Assembly: GCA_009779265.1 (NCBI GenBank)
Contig: WREP01000003.1
Location: 40,812 to 104,811, forward strand
From: Betaproteobacteria bacterium
GTDB lineage: Bacteria > Pseudomonadota > Gammaproteobacteria > Burkholderiales > Rhodocyclaceae
Direction: 5' to 3'
DNA: 64,000 bases
The notes beneath the pieces are model-generated. The model was not told the DNA's origin, searched no databases, and saw nothing but the letters and a program-made list of their open reading frames with translations. This document shows positions 30,642-42,127 of the stretch, piece by piece. The first letter of the stretch is position 1. Every line of letters starts with the position of its first letter. The translations under genes and the position numbers were made by a program.

Positions 30642-30715
30642 CTGGATTGCTGCGCTCGCAATGACGGTTATTTCCGCGCCGTCATTGCGAGGAGCGAAGC
30701 GACGAAGCAATCCAG
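30642..30715. repeat. Dispersed palindromic repeat, family A
   Basis: Two inverted arms (CTGGATTGCTGCGCTCGC and GCGAGGAGCGAAGCGACG...AATCCAG) around a short spacer TTATTTCCGCGC, between pdxA and rsmA. This is among the best-kept copies. It forms a strong potential hairpin in the operon mRNA and may split the transcript. Confidence 0.85.
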
Positions 30716-30726
30716 AATATGCCCTT

Positions 30727-31713
30727 TTAGTTCCTTCTCGCCGCCATGCGGGCGGCTTCGGCGACGGCTTCGAACAGGCTGCCGGGATCGGCGCGGCCGC
30801 TGCCGGCGAGTTCCAGGGCGGTGCCGTGGTCGACCGAGGTGCGGATGATGGGCAGGCCGAGGGTGACATTGATGCCGTGGCCGAAGGTAGCGTATTTCAG
30901 CGCCGTCAGTCCCTGGTCGTGGTACATCGCCAACACCGCGTCGCCGCCGGCCAGCACCGGCGGGGTGAACATGGTGTCCGCCGGATGCGGGCCGGAAAGC
31001 CGCATGCCTTCGCCGCGTAGTTTGTCGAGCAGTGGCGTGATGATGTCGATTTCCTCGCGCCCGAGATAGCCGCCCTCGCCGGCATGGGGATTAAGGCCGG
31101 CGACCAGGATGCAGGGTTCCGCCAGACCGTATTTCTGGCGCAGGTCGGCGTGCAGAATGCGCAGGGTTTCTTCCAGCGCGTCCGCCGTGATCGCCGCCGG
31201 CACGTCCTTGAGCGGCAGATGCGTGGTAGCGAGCGCGACGCGCAGCGGCCCGCGCGCCGTGTCGCCGGCCAGCATCATCACCACGCGCGGCGTGGCGGTC
31301 TGTTCGGCCAGGTATTCGGTATGCCCGGTGAAGGCGACGCCGGCTTCGTTGATGACGCCCTTGTGCACCGGCGCCGTGACCATGGCGGCGAATTCGCCGC
31401 TACGGCAGCCGGCCAGCGCCCGGTCGAGCAGCGCCAGCACATAGGGGGCGTTGGCCGCGTCGAGCCGGCCCGGCACGGCGGGGCGGACCAAGGGCAGGTG
31501 CAGGACATCGAGCACACCGGCTTGTGCCGCCTGGCCCGGCTGGTAGTCGCGCAGGGGTACGTCGAGGCCGAGGGCGGCGGCCCGCTCTTGCAAGAGCGTC
31601 CGGTCGGCGAGCAGCACTGGCTGAGCAGCAGCCGTCGATTCAAGGAGGCGCAGGCAAAGCTCGGGGCCAATGCCGGCGGGTTCGCCGCTGGTGACGGCAA
31701 GCAGTGGTTTCAT
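30727..31713 (-). CDS. pdxA: 4-hydroxythreonine-4-phosphate dehydrogenase
   Basis: PdxA oxidises 4-phosphohydroxy-L-threonine in vitamin B6 synthesis. The 328-aa product has TSGEPAGIGPELCL at the start, VTAPVHKGVINEAG and GHTEYLAE in the middle, and the metal/substrate motifs AGLNPHAGEGG and YHDQGLTALKY. It lies between surA and rsmA, the classic order. The 100 bases before it hold a hairpin-prone stretch but no gene. Confidence 0.95.
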   Translation of the reverse strand: MKPLLAVTSGEPAGIGPELCLRLLESTAAAQPVLLADRTLLQERAAALGLDVPLRDYQPGQAAQAGVLDVLHLPLVRPAVPGRLDAANAPYVLALLDRALAGCRSGEFAAMVTAPVHKGVINEAGVAFTGHTEYLAEQTATPRVVMMLAGDTARGPLRVALATTHLPLKDVPAAITADALEETLRILHADLRQKYGLAEPCILVAGLNPHAGEGGYLGREEIDIITPLLDKLRGEGMRLSGPHPADTMFTPPVLAGGDAVLAMYHDQGLTALKYATFGHGINVTLGLPIIRTSVDHGTALELAGSGRADPGSLFEAVAEAARMAARRN

Positions 31714-31813
31714 TCCGTTTCCAGTTCAATCGAGTACGCGAAGGCGAAGCGCAAACAGTACTGCAGTACGACAAGCGAAGCCGACAAAGTAATCGGTTGG
31801 AATGGAAATGAAA

Positions 31814-33124
31814 TCATCGCTCGTCGAGACGGTTTTCGACGTAGGCGCGGTCGCGCAACTGGCGCAGCCAGTCCTGATAAGCCTCGTCGAGCTTGCGTTC
31901 GCGCAGCGCCTGGCGGGCGACGGCGCGCTGGCGTTCGGCCGAGACATCGCGGTCGCGGCGTTCCTGCACCTGGATGAGGTGCATGCCGAAGGGCGACTGG
32001 ATGACCGGACTCAATTCGCCCGCTTGCAGCGCCTCCATCGCCCGCTCGAATTCGGGCACGGTGTCGCCCGGATTCAGCCAGCCCAGGTCGCCGCCCTTGG
32101 CCGCCGAGCCGTCCTGCGAATAAAGCCGCGCCTGCTCGGCGAAATCGACGCCATTCATGATGCGTTCGCGGACAATTTCCAGCTTGTGCCGGGCATCGGC
32201 TTCCGACTGCACTTCATTGACGCGCACCAGAATATGGCGGACGCGCGTCTGCCGCACCGAGGCCGGCGCATCGCCGCCGCGCCGGTCGAGTAGCTTGACG
32301 ATGTGGAAACCGGCCGACGAGCGCAGCAAGCCGCTAACCTGGCCGGGTTGCAGATGGGCGACGGCTTCGGCATAGAGGGTCGGCAAGCGATCCAGAGGGC
32401 GCCAGTCGAGGGCGCCGCCCTGCAAGGCATCGGGCGCGTCGGAAAAGGTGGCGCTCAGTTCGGCGAAGTTTTCTCCGGACTGCGCCCGTAGCAGCGCCTG
32501 TTCGCCACGCTCGCGCAATTTCTGCAATTGCTCCGGACTGGCCGATTCGGGCGCCCGCAGCAGGATGTGCGCCAGTTGGTATTCCTCGCCACTGCCATCG
32601 GTTGCCTGATTGGCCAGATAGTTGTCGATCTCGCCGTCGGAAATGAGCAGTTTGCTGTCCACCTCGCGTTCGCGCAGGCGGATCATGAGCATTTCGTTAC
32701 GGATTTCGTCGCGGAATTTGGCGAACTCGATGCCGTCGGCCACCAGCGCCTCGCGGAACTGCGACAGCGTCATCTGGTTGTTGGCGGCGATGCGGCCGAT
32801 GGCTTGTTCCAACTGCACGTCATCCACTTGCAGGCCGGTATCGCGAGCATATTGCAATTGCACCCGCTCCATGATCAGGCGTTCGAGCATCTGCCGCTCC
32901 ATCTGATCCTGCGGCGGTAGCGGCGTGCCCTGGCGACGCAGCATGCCGAGCGCGGCTTCGAGCCGACTGCCGAGTTCGTAGCGGGTGATGACTTCGGCAT
33001 CGACGACGGCGACGATGCGGTCAGCCTCGATGGGCTCGGCGGCTGGCGCCGCCGACGTGGCAAACAGGGCAAGAAAGCCGAGCAGGAGGGAAAGGCGGGA
33101 AGCGAATGGGGTCATGATGGTCAT
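31814..33124 (-). CDS. surA: Periplasmic chaperone and peptidyl-prolyl isomerase
   Basis: SurA escorts outer-membrane proteins through the periplasm. The 436-aa product has a signal peptide (LSLLLGFLALFATSAAPAAA-type), an N-terminal chaperone domain (residues about 33-165) and two parvulin domains (about 170-275 and 285-390, the second with VRHILVRVNEV and GGDLGWLNPGD). The start ATG 33124 shares its A with the lptD stop (TGATG), with ATG 33115 as an alternative. The lptD-surA-pdxA order supports the call. Confidence 0.95.
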   Translation of the reverse strand: MTIMTPFASRLSLLLGFLALFATSAAPAAEPIEADRIVAVVDAEVITRYELGSRLEAALGMLRRQGTPLPPQDQMERQMLERLIMERVQLQYARDTGLQVDDVQLEQAIGRIAANNQMTLSQFREALVADGIEFAKFRDEIRNEMLMIRLREREVDSKLLISDGEIDNYLANQATDGSGEEYQLAHILLRAPESASPEQLQKLRERGEQALLRAQSGENFAELSATFSDAPDALQGGALDWRPLDRLPTLYAEAVAHLQPGQVSGLLRSSAGFHIVKLLDRRGGDAPASVRQTRVRHILVRVNEVQSEADARHKLEIVRERIMNGVDFAEQARLYSQDGSAAKGGDLGWLNPGDTVPEFERAMEALQAGELSPVIQSPFGMHLIQVQERRDRDVSAERQRAVARQALRERKLDEAYQDWLRQLRDRAYVENRLDER

Positions 33125-35586
33125 CAGAAGGAATCCAGATTGCCCGTGGTGGGCAGTTCGTTGGTCTTGCCGTAACCGGCGATACTACGCCGCAACAGAT
33201 CGATCGGGTTGGAGCCGATACTGGCGAAATCGTTGAGTTCGAGTTGCACGAAGAACGAGGTGTTGGGCGAACTGGACAGGGCTTCCAGGCGCTGGGCGAC
33301 GACGCGCAGCGACCAGCAGCCGGCGTTGTATTCGACCCCGCCGATGGTTTCGAGCATTTGCTTGTCGCGCAACGAGTAATTGTAGCGCCCGACCGCGTAC
33401 CAGCGCGGGGCGATCGGCCACTGGCCGGCGATGTCGATCTGCTTGACCAGCGGTTTCTGCTCGTTCAGCGGATCGCGGGTGAAGCGGTAGCTGGCGCTCA
33501 ACACCTTGCCGAAATCGGGCTGATAACGGGCGCCGACCGAGAAACGTTCGTTGGCCCCGGCCGCTTGATTGTATTCCCAGGCGGAATCGACATAGGTTTT
33601 CGGCAACACAACGCCGCTGAAAGCCGCGACGATGTTGGAAAAATCCTTCTGGCGCGTGGTCTCGCCGGGGATCGTCACGCGCTGCGGCCGGAAATAGTAG
33701 CGCTGACCGAGCATCACCTTGGCGCGTTCGGCGCCGGTCGCCGGGTCGAGCAGGCGGCTGGTCACGGCCGCCGTCAACTGGTTGGCGTCGTTGATCCGGT
33801 CGAAGCCGCTGTAGCGGTTCTCGGCAAACATCTGGGCAAAGTTGAAGTCAGCCAGGGCGGTATCGAAGCGCGGCAGATTGTCCTGCTTGCGGTAGGGAAT
33901 GTTGACGTAAAAAAGGCGCGGCTCCAGGGTCTGGATATAGTCGCTGCCCAGCCAACGGGTATCGCGCTCGAAAACCATCGTCGCGTCGAGGGTGAAGGTC
34001 GGCACGGTGCGGGTCACGCTGTTGCGGCCGTCGGCCAGTGCCTGCTCCATCTGGTAGCGGGTCATGTGCACGCCGAATTTGGGCGTGATCTGGAAGGCCG
34101 GATGGACAAAGGGCGCGGAAACCTGCGGGTACATGACCAGCCGCTCGCCATTGGGGAAATGTTTCGTGTCAGGATGGGTGAAGCGCGAATACTGACCGGT
34201 CATCATCACATCGGTATGGAACAGATTCGGCTTGTAAATATTGAAATTGACCCGCGGCTCCAGAAAATAGGGGCGCGTAATCGGCCTTTGCGGATCGGGT
34301 TGCAGGGTCTGGTAGCGCAAGACTTCAACCGAGGTACTGAGCCAGGAGGTCGGCGCGTAGCCGAGCGCCACATGGCGTTGCAACTGGGTCTGCGAGGTTC
34401 GCAACAGGCGCGACGACAGGTCTTCCCAATAACGGTCGTCGGACACGCCTTCCCAATTGAGGGTCGCGCCGACGCCCCGGCCCAGGTTGTGCTGGTGTTG
34501 CACATGATAGGCGTAGCGCCGGTCGCCGCTCACCTGGTCGTCGGGCATGTATTCGAACTGCGTTATGCCATTGTAGTTGTAGCCGAGGTAACGCCCCTCG
34601 ACGCCCAGTTGCAGGCCGCGCTTGGCCATGTAGCGCGTGTGCAGGGTCGCGTCGTAATCGGGCGCGATATTCCAGTAATACGGCAGGCTGAGATCCAGAC
34701 CGTTTTTCGACGAGAGCGACAGCGAAGGATGCAGAAAGCCAGAGCTGCGCTGCTGGTTCAGGCCAAAGGAAGCCACCGGCAGATAGAAAATCGGCACGTC
34801 CTTGAAGCGCAGGGTGGCATCGTTGGCCTTGCCGACCTCGCGGTCGTAATCGAGATGGATGGTTTCAGCCTGCAAACGCCAATCTTCCTGGCTCGGCTTG
34901 CAGGTCGAGTAAGTGGCGCGGCTGAGGCGGAACTGGTTCTCGCCCTCGAAATCGATCCGCTCCGCCTGGCCGCTCGCCTCCGACGGCCGACGCTCCTCCA
35001 CCACGGTCGGCAGACCATAGCTGTTCGGCACATTGAGCATCATCGGCGCGCCGGCCGAGGTGTATTTGTTGGTCGCCACCGAGATGACGCCATCCCTCTT
35101 GCGAGTGTAAAACTCGCTTTCGACCAGCCGGGCGATATCGTATTTCACCTGCAAGGCATGGCCGGTCTGCTCGGTCAGACGCATGCGCAGATAAGGCATT
35201 TCCATCGTCGCGCCATCCTGCAACAGACGAACCCTGTCGGTAGCCTCGATCTCATCGTCGAGCATCCAGTAGCGCAGGCGGTCGGCAGTGAGCAGATAAC
35301 CGGCCTTGCGTAGCTCGACATTGCCCTCGACCACCGTCGTCTGGTCGGCCTGGCCATCCATGCGGTCGCCGGAGAGAAACAGGGGACGCGGTTCGTCCTT
35401 GTTCAGCGGCGGCGCAAGGCCAAGGCCGATGCGTGAAGGCTGGGCGCCCTTGCCGGCCATGATATTGAAGCGGCGCTCCCGCTTCAGGATCAGCGGCGGA
35501 TCATCCACCGTCGGCGCCGACGCATCGGCGGCGGGAGCCGCCGGCAAGCCGGCGAACAGACAGCAGATCAAACCATGTGCGGGCAT
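33124..35586 (-). CDS. lptD: LPS assembly outer-membrane protein
   Basis: LptD inserts lipopolysaccharide into the outer leaflet together with LptE. The 820-aa product has a short signal ([15 protein letters not shown]), an OstA-like N-terminal domain (residues about 60-170: [22 protein letters not shown] pattern) and a large C-terminal barrel. Cysteines are few: one lies in the [11 protein letters not shown] stretch and another near the C-terminus (AGCWSL), so one inter-domain disulfide is possible. ATG 35586 is used; an upstream TTG is in frame. Divergent from amgK. Confidence 0.93.
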   Translation of the reverse strand: MPAHGLICCLFAGLPAAPAADASAPTVDDPPLILKRERRFNIMAGKGAQPSRIGLGLAPPLNKDEPRPLFLSGDRMDGQADQTTVVEGNVELRKAGYLLTADRLRYWMLDDEIEATDRVRLLQDGATMEMPYLRMRLTEQTGHALQVKYDIARLVESEFYTRKRDGVISVATNKYTSAGAPMMLNVPNSYGLPTVVEERRPSEASGQAERIDFEGENQFRLSRATYSTCKPSQEDWRLQAETIHLDYDREVGKANDATLRFKDVPIFYLPVASFGLNQQRSSGFLHPSLSLSSKNGLDLSLPYYWNIAPDYDATLHTRYMAKRGLQLGVEGRYLGYNYNGITQFEYMPDDQVSGDRRYAYHVQHQHNLGRGVGATLNWEGVSDDRYWEDLSSRLLRTSQTQLQRHVALGYAPTSWLSTSVEVLRYQTLQPDPQRPITRPYFLEPRVNFNIYKPNLFHTDVMMTGQYSRFTHPDTKHFPNGERLVMYPQVSAPFVHPAFQITPKFGVHMTRYQMEQALADGRNSVTRTVPTFTLDATMVFERDTRWLGSDYIQTLEPRLFYVNIPYRKQDNLPRFDTALADFNFAQMFAENRYSGFDRINDANQLTAAVTSRLLDPATGAERAKVMLGQRYYFRPQRVTIPGETTRQKDFSNIVAAFSGVVLPKTYVDSAWEYNQAAGANERFSVGARYQPDFGKVLSASYRFTRDPLNEQKPLVKQIDIAGQWPIAPRWYAVGRYNYSLRDKQMLETIGGVEYNAGCWSLRVVAQRLEALSSSPNTSFFVQLELNDFASIGSNPIDLLRRSIAGYGKTNELPTTGNLDSF

Positions 35587-35669
35587 CGAGGCAGTCAAAG
35601 GCGGGCCAGAACCGGAACGGCCGCTGCCCGGGTGTTAAAATCCGGCCATTTTACAGTCACCTCCGCCAG

Positions 35670-36683
35670 ATGTCGCGCGATCAACTCGTCACCAACTGGG
35701 TTTCCAGTCGCTTTCCCGGCCAAACCGTCAGTATTGCCCCGGCTTCGGCCGACGCCAGTTTTCGCCGCTATTTCCGCCTGACTTGGCCGGACGGCACGAC
35801 GCGCATCCTGATGGACGCGCCGCCGGAAAAAGAAGATTGCCGCCCCTTCATTCAGGTTGCCGCCCTCCTCGCCAAGGCCGGCCTCGCCGCGCCGCGCGTG
35901 CTCGACCAGGACTTGGCGAACGGCTTTCTGCTCCTCACCGACCTCGGCCGCATCGGCTACCTCGACGCCCTGAACGCCGAGCCGGCATTGGCCGATACCC
36001 TGATCCGGCCGGTTCTCGACGCGCTGATCCAATGGCAGCAGTCGTCCACCGCCGCCACCCTGCCGCCCTACGACGCGCCGCTACTGCGCCGCGAACTCGA
36101 CCTCTTCCCGGAATGGTTCATCGACCGCCACCTCGGCATCGTCCTCAGCGACGACGAGCGGCTGATGCTTGAGCGCACGTTCAAATTTCTCATCAACGCC
36201 GCCCTCGGCCAGCCCAAGGTATTCGTGCACCGCGATTTCATGCCGCGCAACCTGATGGTGGTCGGAAGCGCCGAGCGCCTGACGCCGGGCATCATCGACT
36301 TCCAGGACGCCGTCTACGGGCCGATTACCTACGACCTCGTCTCGCTCTTCCGCGACGCCTTCATCTCCTGGGACGAGGAACAGGAAATCGACTGGGTCGT
36401 CCGCTACTGGGAAAAAGCCCGCGCCGCCGACCTGCCGGTGCGCGAAGACTTCGGCGCCTTCTGGCGCGAGTACGAGTTGATGGGCCTGCAACGCCACCTC
36501 AAGGTACTCGGCATCTTCTGCCGCCTGAAATACCGCGACGGCAAAGACAAATACATCGCCGACCTGCCACGCTTCATGACCTACGCCAAGAAGACCGCCA
36601 GCCGCTACGTCCAACTGAAACCCCTGCTCAACCTGCTCGACAAGCTCGACGGGAAAACCGAGCAGGTCGGCTACCGGCGCTGA
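35670..36683 (+). CDS. amgK: Anomeric MurNAc/GlcNAc kinase
   Basis: AmgK phosphorylates N-acetylmuramate at C1 in the cell-wall recycling route that bypasses de novo MurNAc synthesis and fosfomycin inhibition. The 337-aa product is an aminoglycoside-phosphotransferase-like kinase with the catalytic loop HRDFMPRNLM and the metal motif IIDFQDAVYGP. ATG 35670 gives the expected start (MSRDQLVTNW). The partner murU follows, but with a foreign low-GC gene between them. Confidence 0.9.
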   Translation: MSRDQLVTNWVSSRFPGQTVSIAPASADASFRRYFRLTWPDGTTRILMDAPPEKEDCRPFIQVAALLAKAGLAAPRVLDQDLANGFLLLTDLGRIGYLDALNAEPALADTLIRPVLDALIQWQQSSTAATLPPYDAPLLRRELDLFPEWFIDRHLGIVLSDDERLMLERTFKFLINAALGQPKVFVHRDFMPRNLMVVGSAERLTPGIIDFQDAVYGPITYDLVSLFRDAFISWDEEQEIDWVVRYWEKARAADLPVREDFGAFWREYELMGLQRHLKVLGIFCRLKYRDGKDKYIADLPRFMTYAKKTASRYVQLKPLLNLLDKLDGKTEQVGYRR

Positions 36684-36716
36684 AACGCCGCTGTTGGCCA
36701 TTCGCCATTAACCGCC

Positions 36717-37887
<1,171 letters not shown>

Positions 37888-37888
<1 letters not shown>

Positions 37889-38079
37889 TGCTCGAAATTC
37901 TCGCCAGGCTGCTTATCGAATTTATCCTGACCTGGGTTTTTTACTGGCCGGGCTGGGCCGTGCTGCGCGTATTGACGCTGGGCCGCTATCCTCCCCGGCA
38001 GCGGGAGCACAATAGGGAATTCGTCGCCGTCTGCGGCTTCGTCCCCTGCCTGATCGCCATCCTTGTCATTGCCTCTTGA
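37888..38079 (+). CDS. Small membrane protein, 63 aa
   Basis: ATG 37888 overlaps the murU stop (TGATG). The product has two hydrophobic stretches (residues about 3-25 and 48-63) joined by a basic loop (LGRYPPRQREHNRE), so two membrane passes are likely. No family is recognised. It overlaps nothing else and its stop lies just before the pepP start, suggesting one transcript amgK to pepP. Confidence 0.6.
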
Positions 38080-38083
38080 CGCC

Positions 38084-39391
38084 ATGAACCCCGCCCCTTT
38101 CCTCGCCCGCCGCCGCCGTCTATTAAAAGCCATCGGCAATGGCGTCGCCGTTTTGTCGACGGCGCCGGAAACCGTTCGCAACCGCGACGCCCATCATCCT
38201 TACCGTTTCGACAGTTATTTCTGGTATCTGAGCGGCTTCCCCGAGCCGGAAGCGGTGCTGGTGCTGGTCGGGGCAGACAAGGGGCGGCGGGCGAAAAGCA
38301 TCCTGTTTTGCCGTGAGAAAAACGAAGAGCGGGAAATCTGGGACGGCTACCGGCACGGCCCCAAGGCCGCCAAGACGGCTTTCGGCTTCGACGCCGCCTA
38401 TCCCATCGAACAGTTCGACAAGCGGCTCCCCGAATTGCTGGCCGACCGCGACACGCTATGGCACAGCGTCGGCCACGATGCCGCCTGGGATGCGCGCATC
38501 GCCACGGCGCTCAACGCCGTGCGCGCCCAGGCCCGCGCCGGCAAGCGGGCGCCGCGCGCCATCGTCGACCTGCGCGCCGAACTGGACGCCATGCGCCTGA
38601 TCAAGGACGAGGCCGAGGCGGCGATCCAGCAGCGCGCCGCCGATATCGCCAGCGCCGGCCACGCCCGCGCCATGCGCGCCTGCCGCCCCGGCATGATGGA
38701 ATACGAGCTGGAGGCCGAGCTGAGTTACGAATTCCGCCGCCGTGGCGCCGCCGCCCATGCCTACACGCCCATCGTCGCCAGCGGCGACAACGCCTGCGTG
38801 CTGCATTACGTGGCCAACGACAAGGCGCTCGTCGACGGCGCGCTGGTACTCATCGACGCCGGCTGCGAAGTCGAGGGCTACGCCGCCGACATTACCCGCA
38901 CCTTTCCCGTCAATGGCCGTTTCAGCGCGGCTCAGAAAGATGTTTACGAAATCGTGCTGGCGGCGCAGCAGGCCGCCATCGCCGCCACTGCCCCCGGCCT
39001 GCCCGTCATGGCGGCGCACAACGCCGCGGTGCGCGTGCTGACCCAGGGAATGGTCGATCTCAAGCTGCTTGTGGGCGATATCGACAATTTGATCGAAAAG
39101 GGCGATTACCGCCGCTTTTACATGCACCGCACCGGCCACTGGCTCGGCCTCGACGTGCACGATGCCGGCGATTACAAGCTCGGCGAACAATGGACCCGGC
39201 TGCAAGCGGGCATGACCCTCACCGTCGAACCCGGCCTCTACATCCGCCCGGCCGCCGATATTCCGCCGGCCCTGGCCGGCATCGGCATCCGCATCGAGGA
39301 CGACGTGCGCGTCACCGCCGACGGCTGCGCCGTCTACACCACGGCGCCGAGGACAGTGGGCGAAATCGAGGAAATCATGCGCCATCATTGA
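38084..39391 (+). CDS. pepP: Xaa-Pro aminopeptidase
   Basis: M24-family metallopeptidase that removes N-terminal residues before proline. The 435-aa product has an N-terminal AMP_N domain (YRFDSYFWYLSGFPEPEAV) and a C-terminal pita-bread domain with metal ligands in LIDAGCEVEGYAADITRTFP, the HRTGHWLGLDVHDAG block, and the final Glu motifs (TVEPGLYI, GIRIEDDV). ATG 38084 is chosen over the in-frame ATG 38063. A long palindrome follows the stop. Confidence 0.93.
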   Translation: MNPAPFLARRRRLLKAIGNGVAVLSTAPETVRNRDAHHPYRFDSYFWYLSGFPEPEAVLVLVGADKGRRAKSILFCREKNEEREIWDGYRHGPKAAKTAFGFDAAYPIEQFDKRLPELLADRDTLWHSVGHDAAWDARIATALNAVRAQARAGKRAPRAIVDLRAELDAMRLIKDEAEAAIQQRAADIASAGHARAMRACRPGMMEYELEAELSYEFRRRGAAAHAYTPIVASGDNACVLHYVANDKALVDGALVLIDAGCEVEGYAADITRTFPVNGRFSAAQKDVYEIVLAAQQAAIAATAPGLPVMAAHNAAVRVLTQGMVDLKLLVGDIDNLIEKGDYRRFYMHRTGHWLGLDVHDAGDYKLGEQWTRLQAGMTLTVEPGLYIRPAADIPPALAGIGIRIEDDVRVTADGCAVYTTAPRTVGEIEEIMRHH

Positions 39392-39394
39392 GGC

Positions 39395-39418
39395 AGGGGC
39401 GAATAATTATTCGCCCCT
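39395..39418. repeat. Perfect 24-bp palindrome after pepP
   Basis: A GGGGCGAATAAT half-site with its exact complement, four bases after the pepP stop and followed by AC. It may act as a terminator, though it lacks a T-run, or be one copy of a dispersed intergenic palindrome family; only this copy is seen in the window. Confidence 0.7.
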
Positions 39419-39517
39419 ACGCCCTTTCATGTGATTACCCTCAGCCTTGATGCAGACCAATGGCACGCCCGCCCGCACCGTGGCATCATTGCGCGCCCTC
39501 TTTCCCACACGCCGCGC

Positions 39518-40390
39518 ATGAAGCAAAGCACCGCCTGGTTTCTCGCCTGCCGCCCCAAGACCCTGAGCATTTCGCTGTCGCCGGTGATCGTTGGCAGCGC
39601 CGTCGCCTGGCACGCGAGCGGCACGCTGCTCTGGCTGCCGCTATTGGCCGCCGCGCTCGGCGCCGCGCTGATCCAGATTGGCACCAACCTGTTCAACGAT
39701 GCTGGCGATTTCCTGCGCGGCATCGACAGGCCGCGACGCATCGGCCCGCGCCGCGCCAGCGCCGAGGGCTGGCTCAATCCGCGCGCGGTGCAGGCCGGCG
39801 CCTGGCTCGCCTTCGCCCTCGCCTTTCTCTGCGGCATCTATCTGGTCGGGCGCGGCGGCTGGCCCATCGTCGCCATCGGCCTCGCCTCGCTGGCCGCCGG
39901 CTGGGCCTACACCGGCGGCCCGCGGCCGATCGCCTATGGGCCGCTGGGCGAGGTTTTCGTCTTCATCTTCTTCGGCCTGATCGCCGTTGGCGGCAGCTAC
40001 TACCTGCAAACCCTGGCTCTGGACGCGACGCCTCTCGCCGCTGCCACCCTGCTCGGCCTGCACGCGACGGCGGTCATCACCGTCAACAATTACCGCGACC
40101 ACGACGACGATGCCGCCAGCGGCAAGCTCACCCTGGCCGTCCGCCTTGGCCGACCAGCCACGCGCTGGCTGTACACGGCCGAAATGCTCGCCCCCTACGC
40201 CCTGTTGCCGCTTTTCGCCGGCCTCGGCTGGCCGGCCCTGCTGCCCCTCTTGTCGCTGCCGCTGGCGCTTACCCTGATCGCCCGTTTCCACCGCGAAAAG
40301 CCCGGCCCGGCCTTCAACGGCATCCTTGCCGCAACGGCCGGGCTGCAACTCGTCTTTGCCCTCTTGTTAACCCTGAGTTTCGTCATTTGA
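39518..40390 (+). CDS. menA: 1,4-dihydroxy-2-naphthoate polyprenyltransferase-like
   Basis: Integral-membrane UbiA-family prenyltransferase, best matched to MenA, which makes demethylmenaquinone. The 290-aa product has the first Asp motif in NLFNDAGDFLRGID and the second in NNYRDHDDDAASGKLTLAVRLG, plus about eight hydrophobic segments. ATG 39518 starts the conserved part (KQSTAWFLACRPKTLSIS); an upstream ATG 39431 adds a polar stretch. Menaquinone would fit the anaerobic reductase cluster earlier in the window. The exact prenyl acceptor is inferred. Confidence 0.85.
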   Translation: MKQSTAWFLACRPKTLSISLSPVIVGSAVAWHASGTLLWLPLLAAALGAALIQIGTNLFNDAGDFLRGIDRPRRIGPRRASAEGWLNPRAVQAGAWLAFALAFLCGIYLVGRGGWPIVAIGLASLAAGWAYTGGPRPIAYGPLGEVFVFIFFGLIAVGGSYYLQTLALDATPLAAATLLGLHATAVITVNNYRDHDDDAASGKLTLAVRLGRPATRWLYTAEMLAPYALLPLFAGLGWPALLPLLSLPLALTLIARFHREKPGPAFNGILAATAGLQLVFALLLTLSFVI

Positions 40391-40459
40391 CTATTTTTTA
40401 AGCGCCGACTCGGGTAAACTACGCGGTTTCCCCTGCTTTGCCCGCGCCCCCGTTCGCCC

Positions 40460-41488
40460 ATGGAATTCGTCGGTTTTCAGCTTCGCAACAATCTTTTTGT
40501 CGCGCCCATGGCCGGGGTCACCGATCGCCCGTTTCGCCAGTTGTGCAAGAAGATGGGCGCCGGCCTCGCGGTCTCGGAAATGGTCACCTCGAACTCCCTG
40601 CTCTATGGCAGCGCCAAGACACTGCGCCGGGCGAACCATATCGGCGAGACGGCGCCGATCGCGGTGCAGATCGCCGGCTCCGACCCGCGCATGATGGCCG
40701 AGGCCGCCCGCCACAACGTCGAGCGCGGCGCCCAGATCATCGACATCAACATGGGCTGCCCGGCCAAAAAGGTCTGCAACGTCATGGCCGGCTCGGCGCT
40801 GATGCAGGACGAAACCCAGGTCGGCCGCATTCTCGACGCCGTCGTCGGCGCTGTGCCGAATACGCCGGTGACACTGAAATTCCGCACCGGCTGGAATCTC
40901 GCCAACAAAAACGCCCCGGCCATCGCCCGCATCGCCGAGGCCGCCGGTGTGCGCGCCCTGGCCATCCACGGCCGCACCCGCTGCCAGCAGTACCGCGGCG
41001 AGGCCGAATACGACACCATCGCCCTGGTCAAGACCCTGGTCAACATCCCGGTCATCGCCAACGGCGATATCACGACGCCGGAAAAAGCCAAACAGGTGCT
41101 CGACGCCACCGGCGCCGACGGCCTCATGATCGGCCGCGCCGCCCAGGGCCGGCCCTGGCTGTTCCGCGAAATCGAGCATTACCTGAAAACCGGCGAACAT
41201 CTACCGCCGGCCAAAGCGGACGAAATCCTCGCCGTCCTGCTGGCGCATCTCGACGACCTGTATGCCTTTTACGGTCGCGAGACGGGGGTCAAGGTCGCGA
41301 GAAAACACATCTCCTGGTACACCAAGGGCCTGATCGGGTCGGCGGCGTTCCGCAAGATCATGAATACGCTGCCGGACGCCGAGCAGCAAAGGGGGGCGGT
41401 GCACGCGTTCTTCCTGCGTCACGCAGCGGAGCACGGGCGCCTGACCTACGCACACGAAGATAACGACAAGGAGGCGTTGGCAGCATGA
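40460..41488 (+). CDS. dusB: tRNA-dihydrouridine synthase B
   Basis: FMN enzyme that reduces uridines in tRNA D-loops. The 342-aa product has APMAGVTDRPFR at the start, the catalytic-Cys motif NMGCPAKKVCN near residue 100, and HGRTR...Y and NGDI phosphate/FMN loops. ATG 40460 is the start. Its TGA overlaps the fis ATG, the classic dusB-fis operon. Confidence 0.95.
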   Translation: MEFVGFQLRNNLFVAPMAGVTDRPFRQLCKKMGAGLAVSEMVTSNSLLYGSAKTLRRANHIGETAPIAVQIAGSDPRMMAEAARHNVERGAQIIDINMGCPAKKVCNVMAGSALMQDETQVGRILDAVVGAVPNTPVTLKFRTGWNLANKNAPAIARIAEAAGVRALAIHGRTRCQQYRGEAEYDTIALVKTLVNIPVIANGDITTPEKAKQVLDATGADGLMIGRAAQGRPWLFREIEHYLKTGEHLPPAKADEILAVLLAHLDDLYAFYGRETGVKVARKHISWYTKGLIGSAAFRKIMNTLPDAEQQRGAVHAFFLRHAAEHGRLTYAHEDNDKEALAA

Positions 41489-41718
41489 GCCAACAGGATT
41501 TGGGGCAATGCATCACGAATGCGCTGGAGCAATATTTCCGCGATCTGGACGGGGAACACCCGACCGGCATTTACGACATGGTGCTGAAAAGCGTCGAAAA
41601 ACCCATGTTCGAACTGGTGCTGACCAAGGCCGGCGCCAACCAGACGCTGGCAGCGCAAATGCTCGGCATCAACCGCAATACCTTGCGCAAGAAGCTGACG
41701 GAATATCAGTTGCTGTAA
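41485..41718 (+). CDS. fis: DNA-binding protein Fis
   Basis: Nucleoid-associated regulator. The 77-aa product has the Fis-type C-terminal helix-turn-helix (NQTLAAQMLGINRNTLRKKL). It starts at ATG 41485 inside the dusB end. Shorter than enterobacterial Fis (98 aa) but normal for betaproteobacteria, where dusB-fis-purH is a common order; here an rraB-like gene lies between fis and purH. Confidence 0.95.
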   Translation: MSQQDLGQCITNALEQYFRDLDGEHPTGIYDMVLKSVEKPMFELVLTKAGANQTLAAQMLGINRNTLRKKLTEYQLL

Positions 41719-41750
41719 CCGCCAAAGCTATCGGATCAACAGGAGATATT

Positions 41751-42098
41751 ATGTCGCGTGATTACCAACGGTTTCCCGATGATGAAAATGGAGACATTCT
41801 TTGGTCGATGGCGGAAGATGGTGACGATTTGTCCATTCCAAGAGAAGTCGATTTTTCAGTGATTTTTCCATTGGAAGAAAATGCTCTCGAATTCGCGGTC
41901 GAGCTACTCAGAGAAGGACAAAAAGTTTCATTCGCGCCGTATGAAGATCACGATGAATTCCCTTGGCAGGTTCAGGCGCATCCGGTTATGGAACCGACGC
42001 ATGAAAATATAAATGCTTATGAGAGCGAACTTGCTGAAACAGCCGCACGGCTCGGCGGTCGAAATGACGGCTGGGGTTGTTTTGCGCAAGAAAAATAA
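41751..42098 (+). CDS. RraB-family protein (RNase E regulator-like)
   Basis: The 115-aa acidic product matches the RraB family by its C-terminal pattern (DEFPWQVQAHPVMEPTHENI then LGGRNDGWGC). RraB proteins bind RNase E and modulate mRNA decay in enterobacteria; whether this one does so is inferred. ATG 41751 has AGGAGA upstream. GC is lower than in fis and purH, and it lies between these usually adjacent genes, so it looks inserted. Confidence 0.8.
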   Translation: MSRDYQRFPDDENGDILWSMAEDGDDLSIPREVDFSVIFPLEENALEFAVELLREGQKVSFAPYEDHDEFPWQVQAHPVMEPTHENINAYESELAETAARLGGRNDGWGCFAQEK

Positions 42099-42127
42099 GC
42101 TGAGAGATTACAGCCCATAAATAGCTC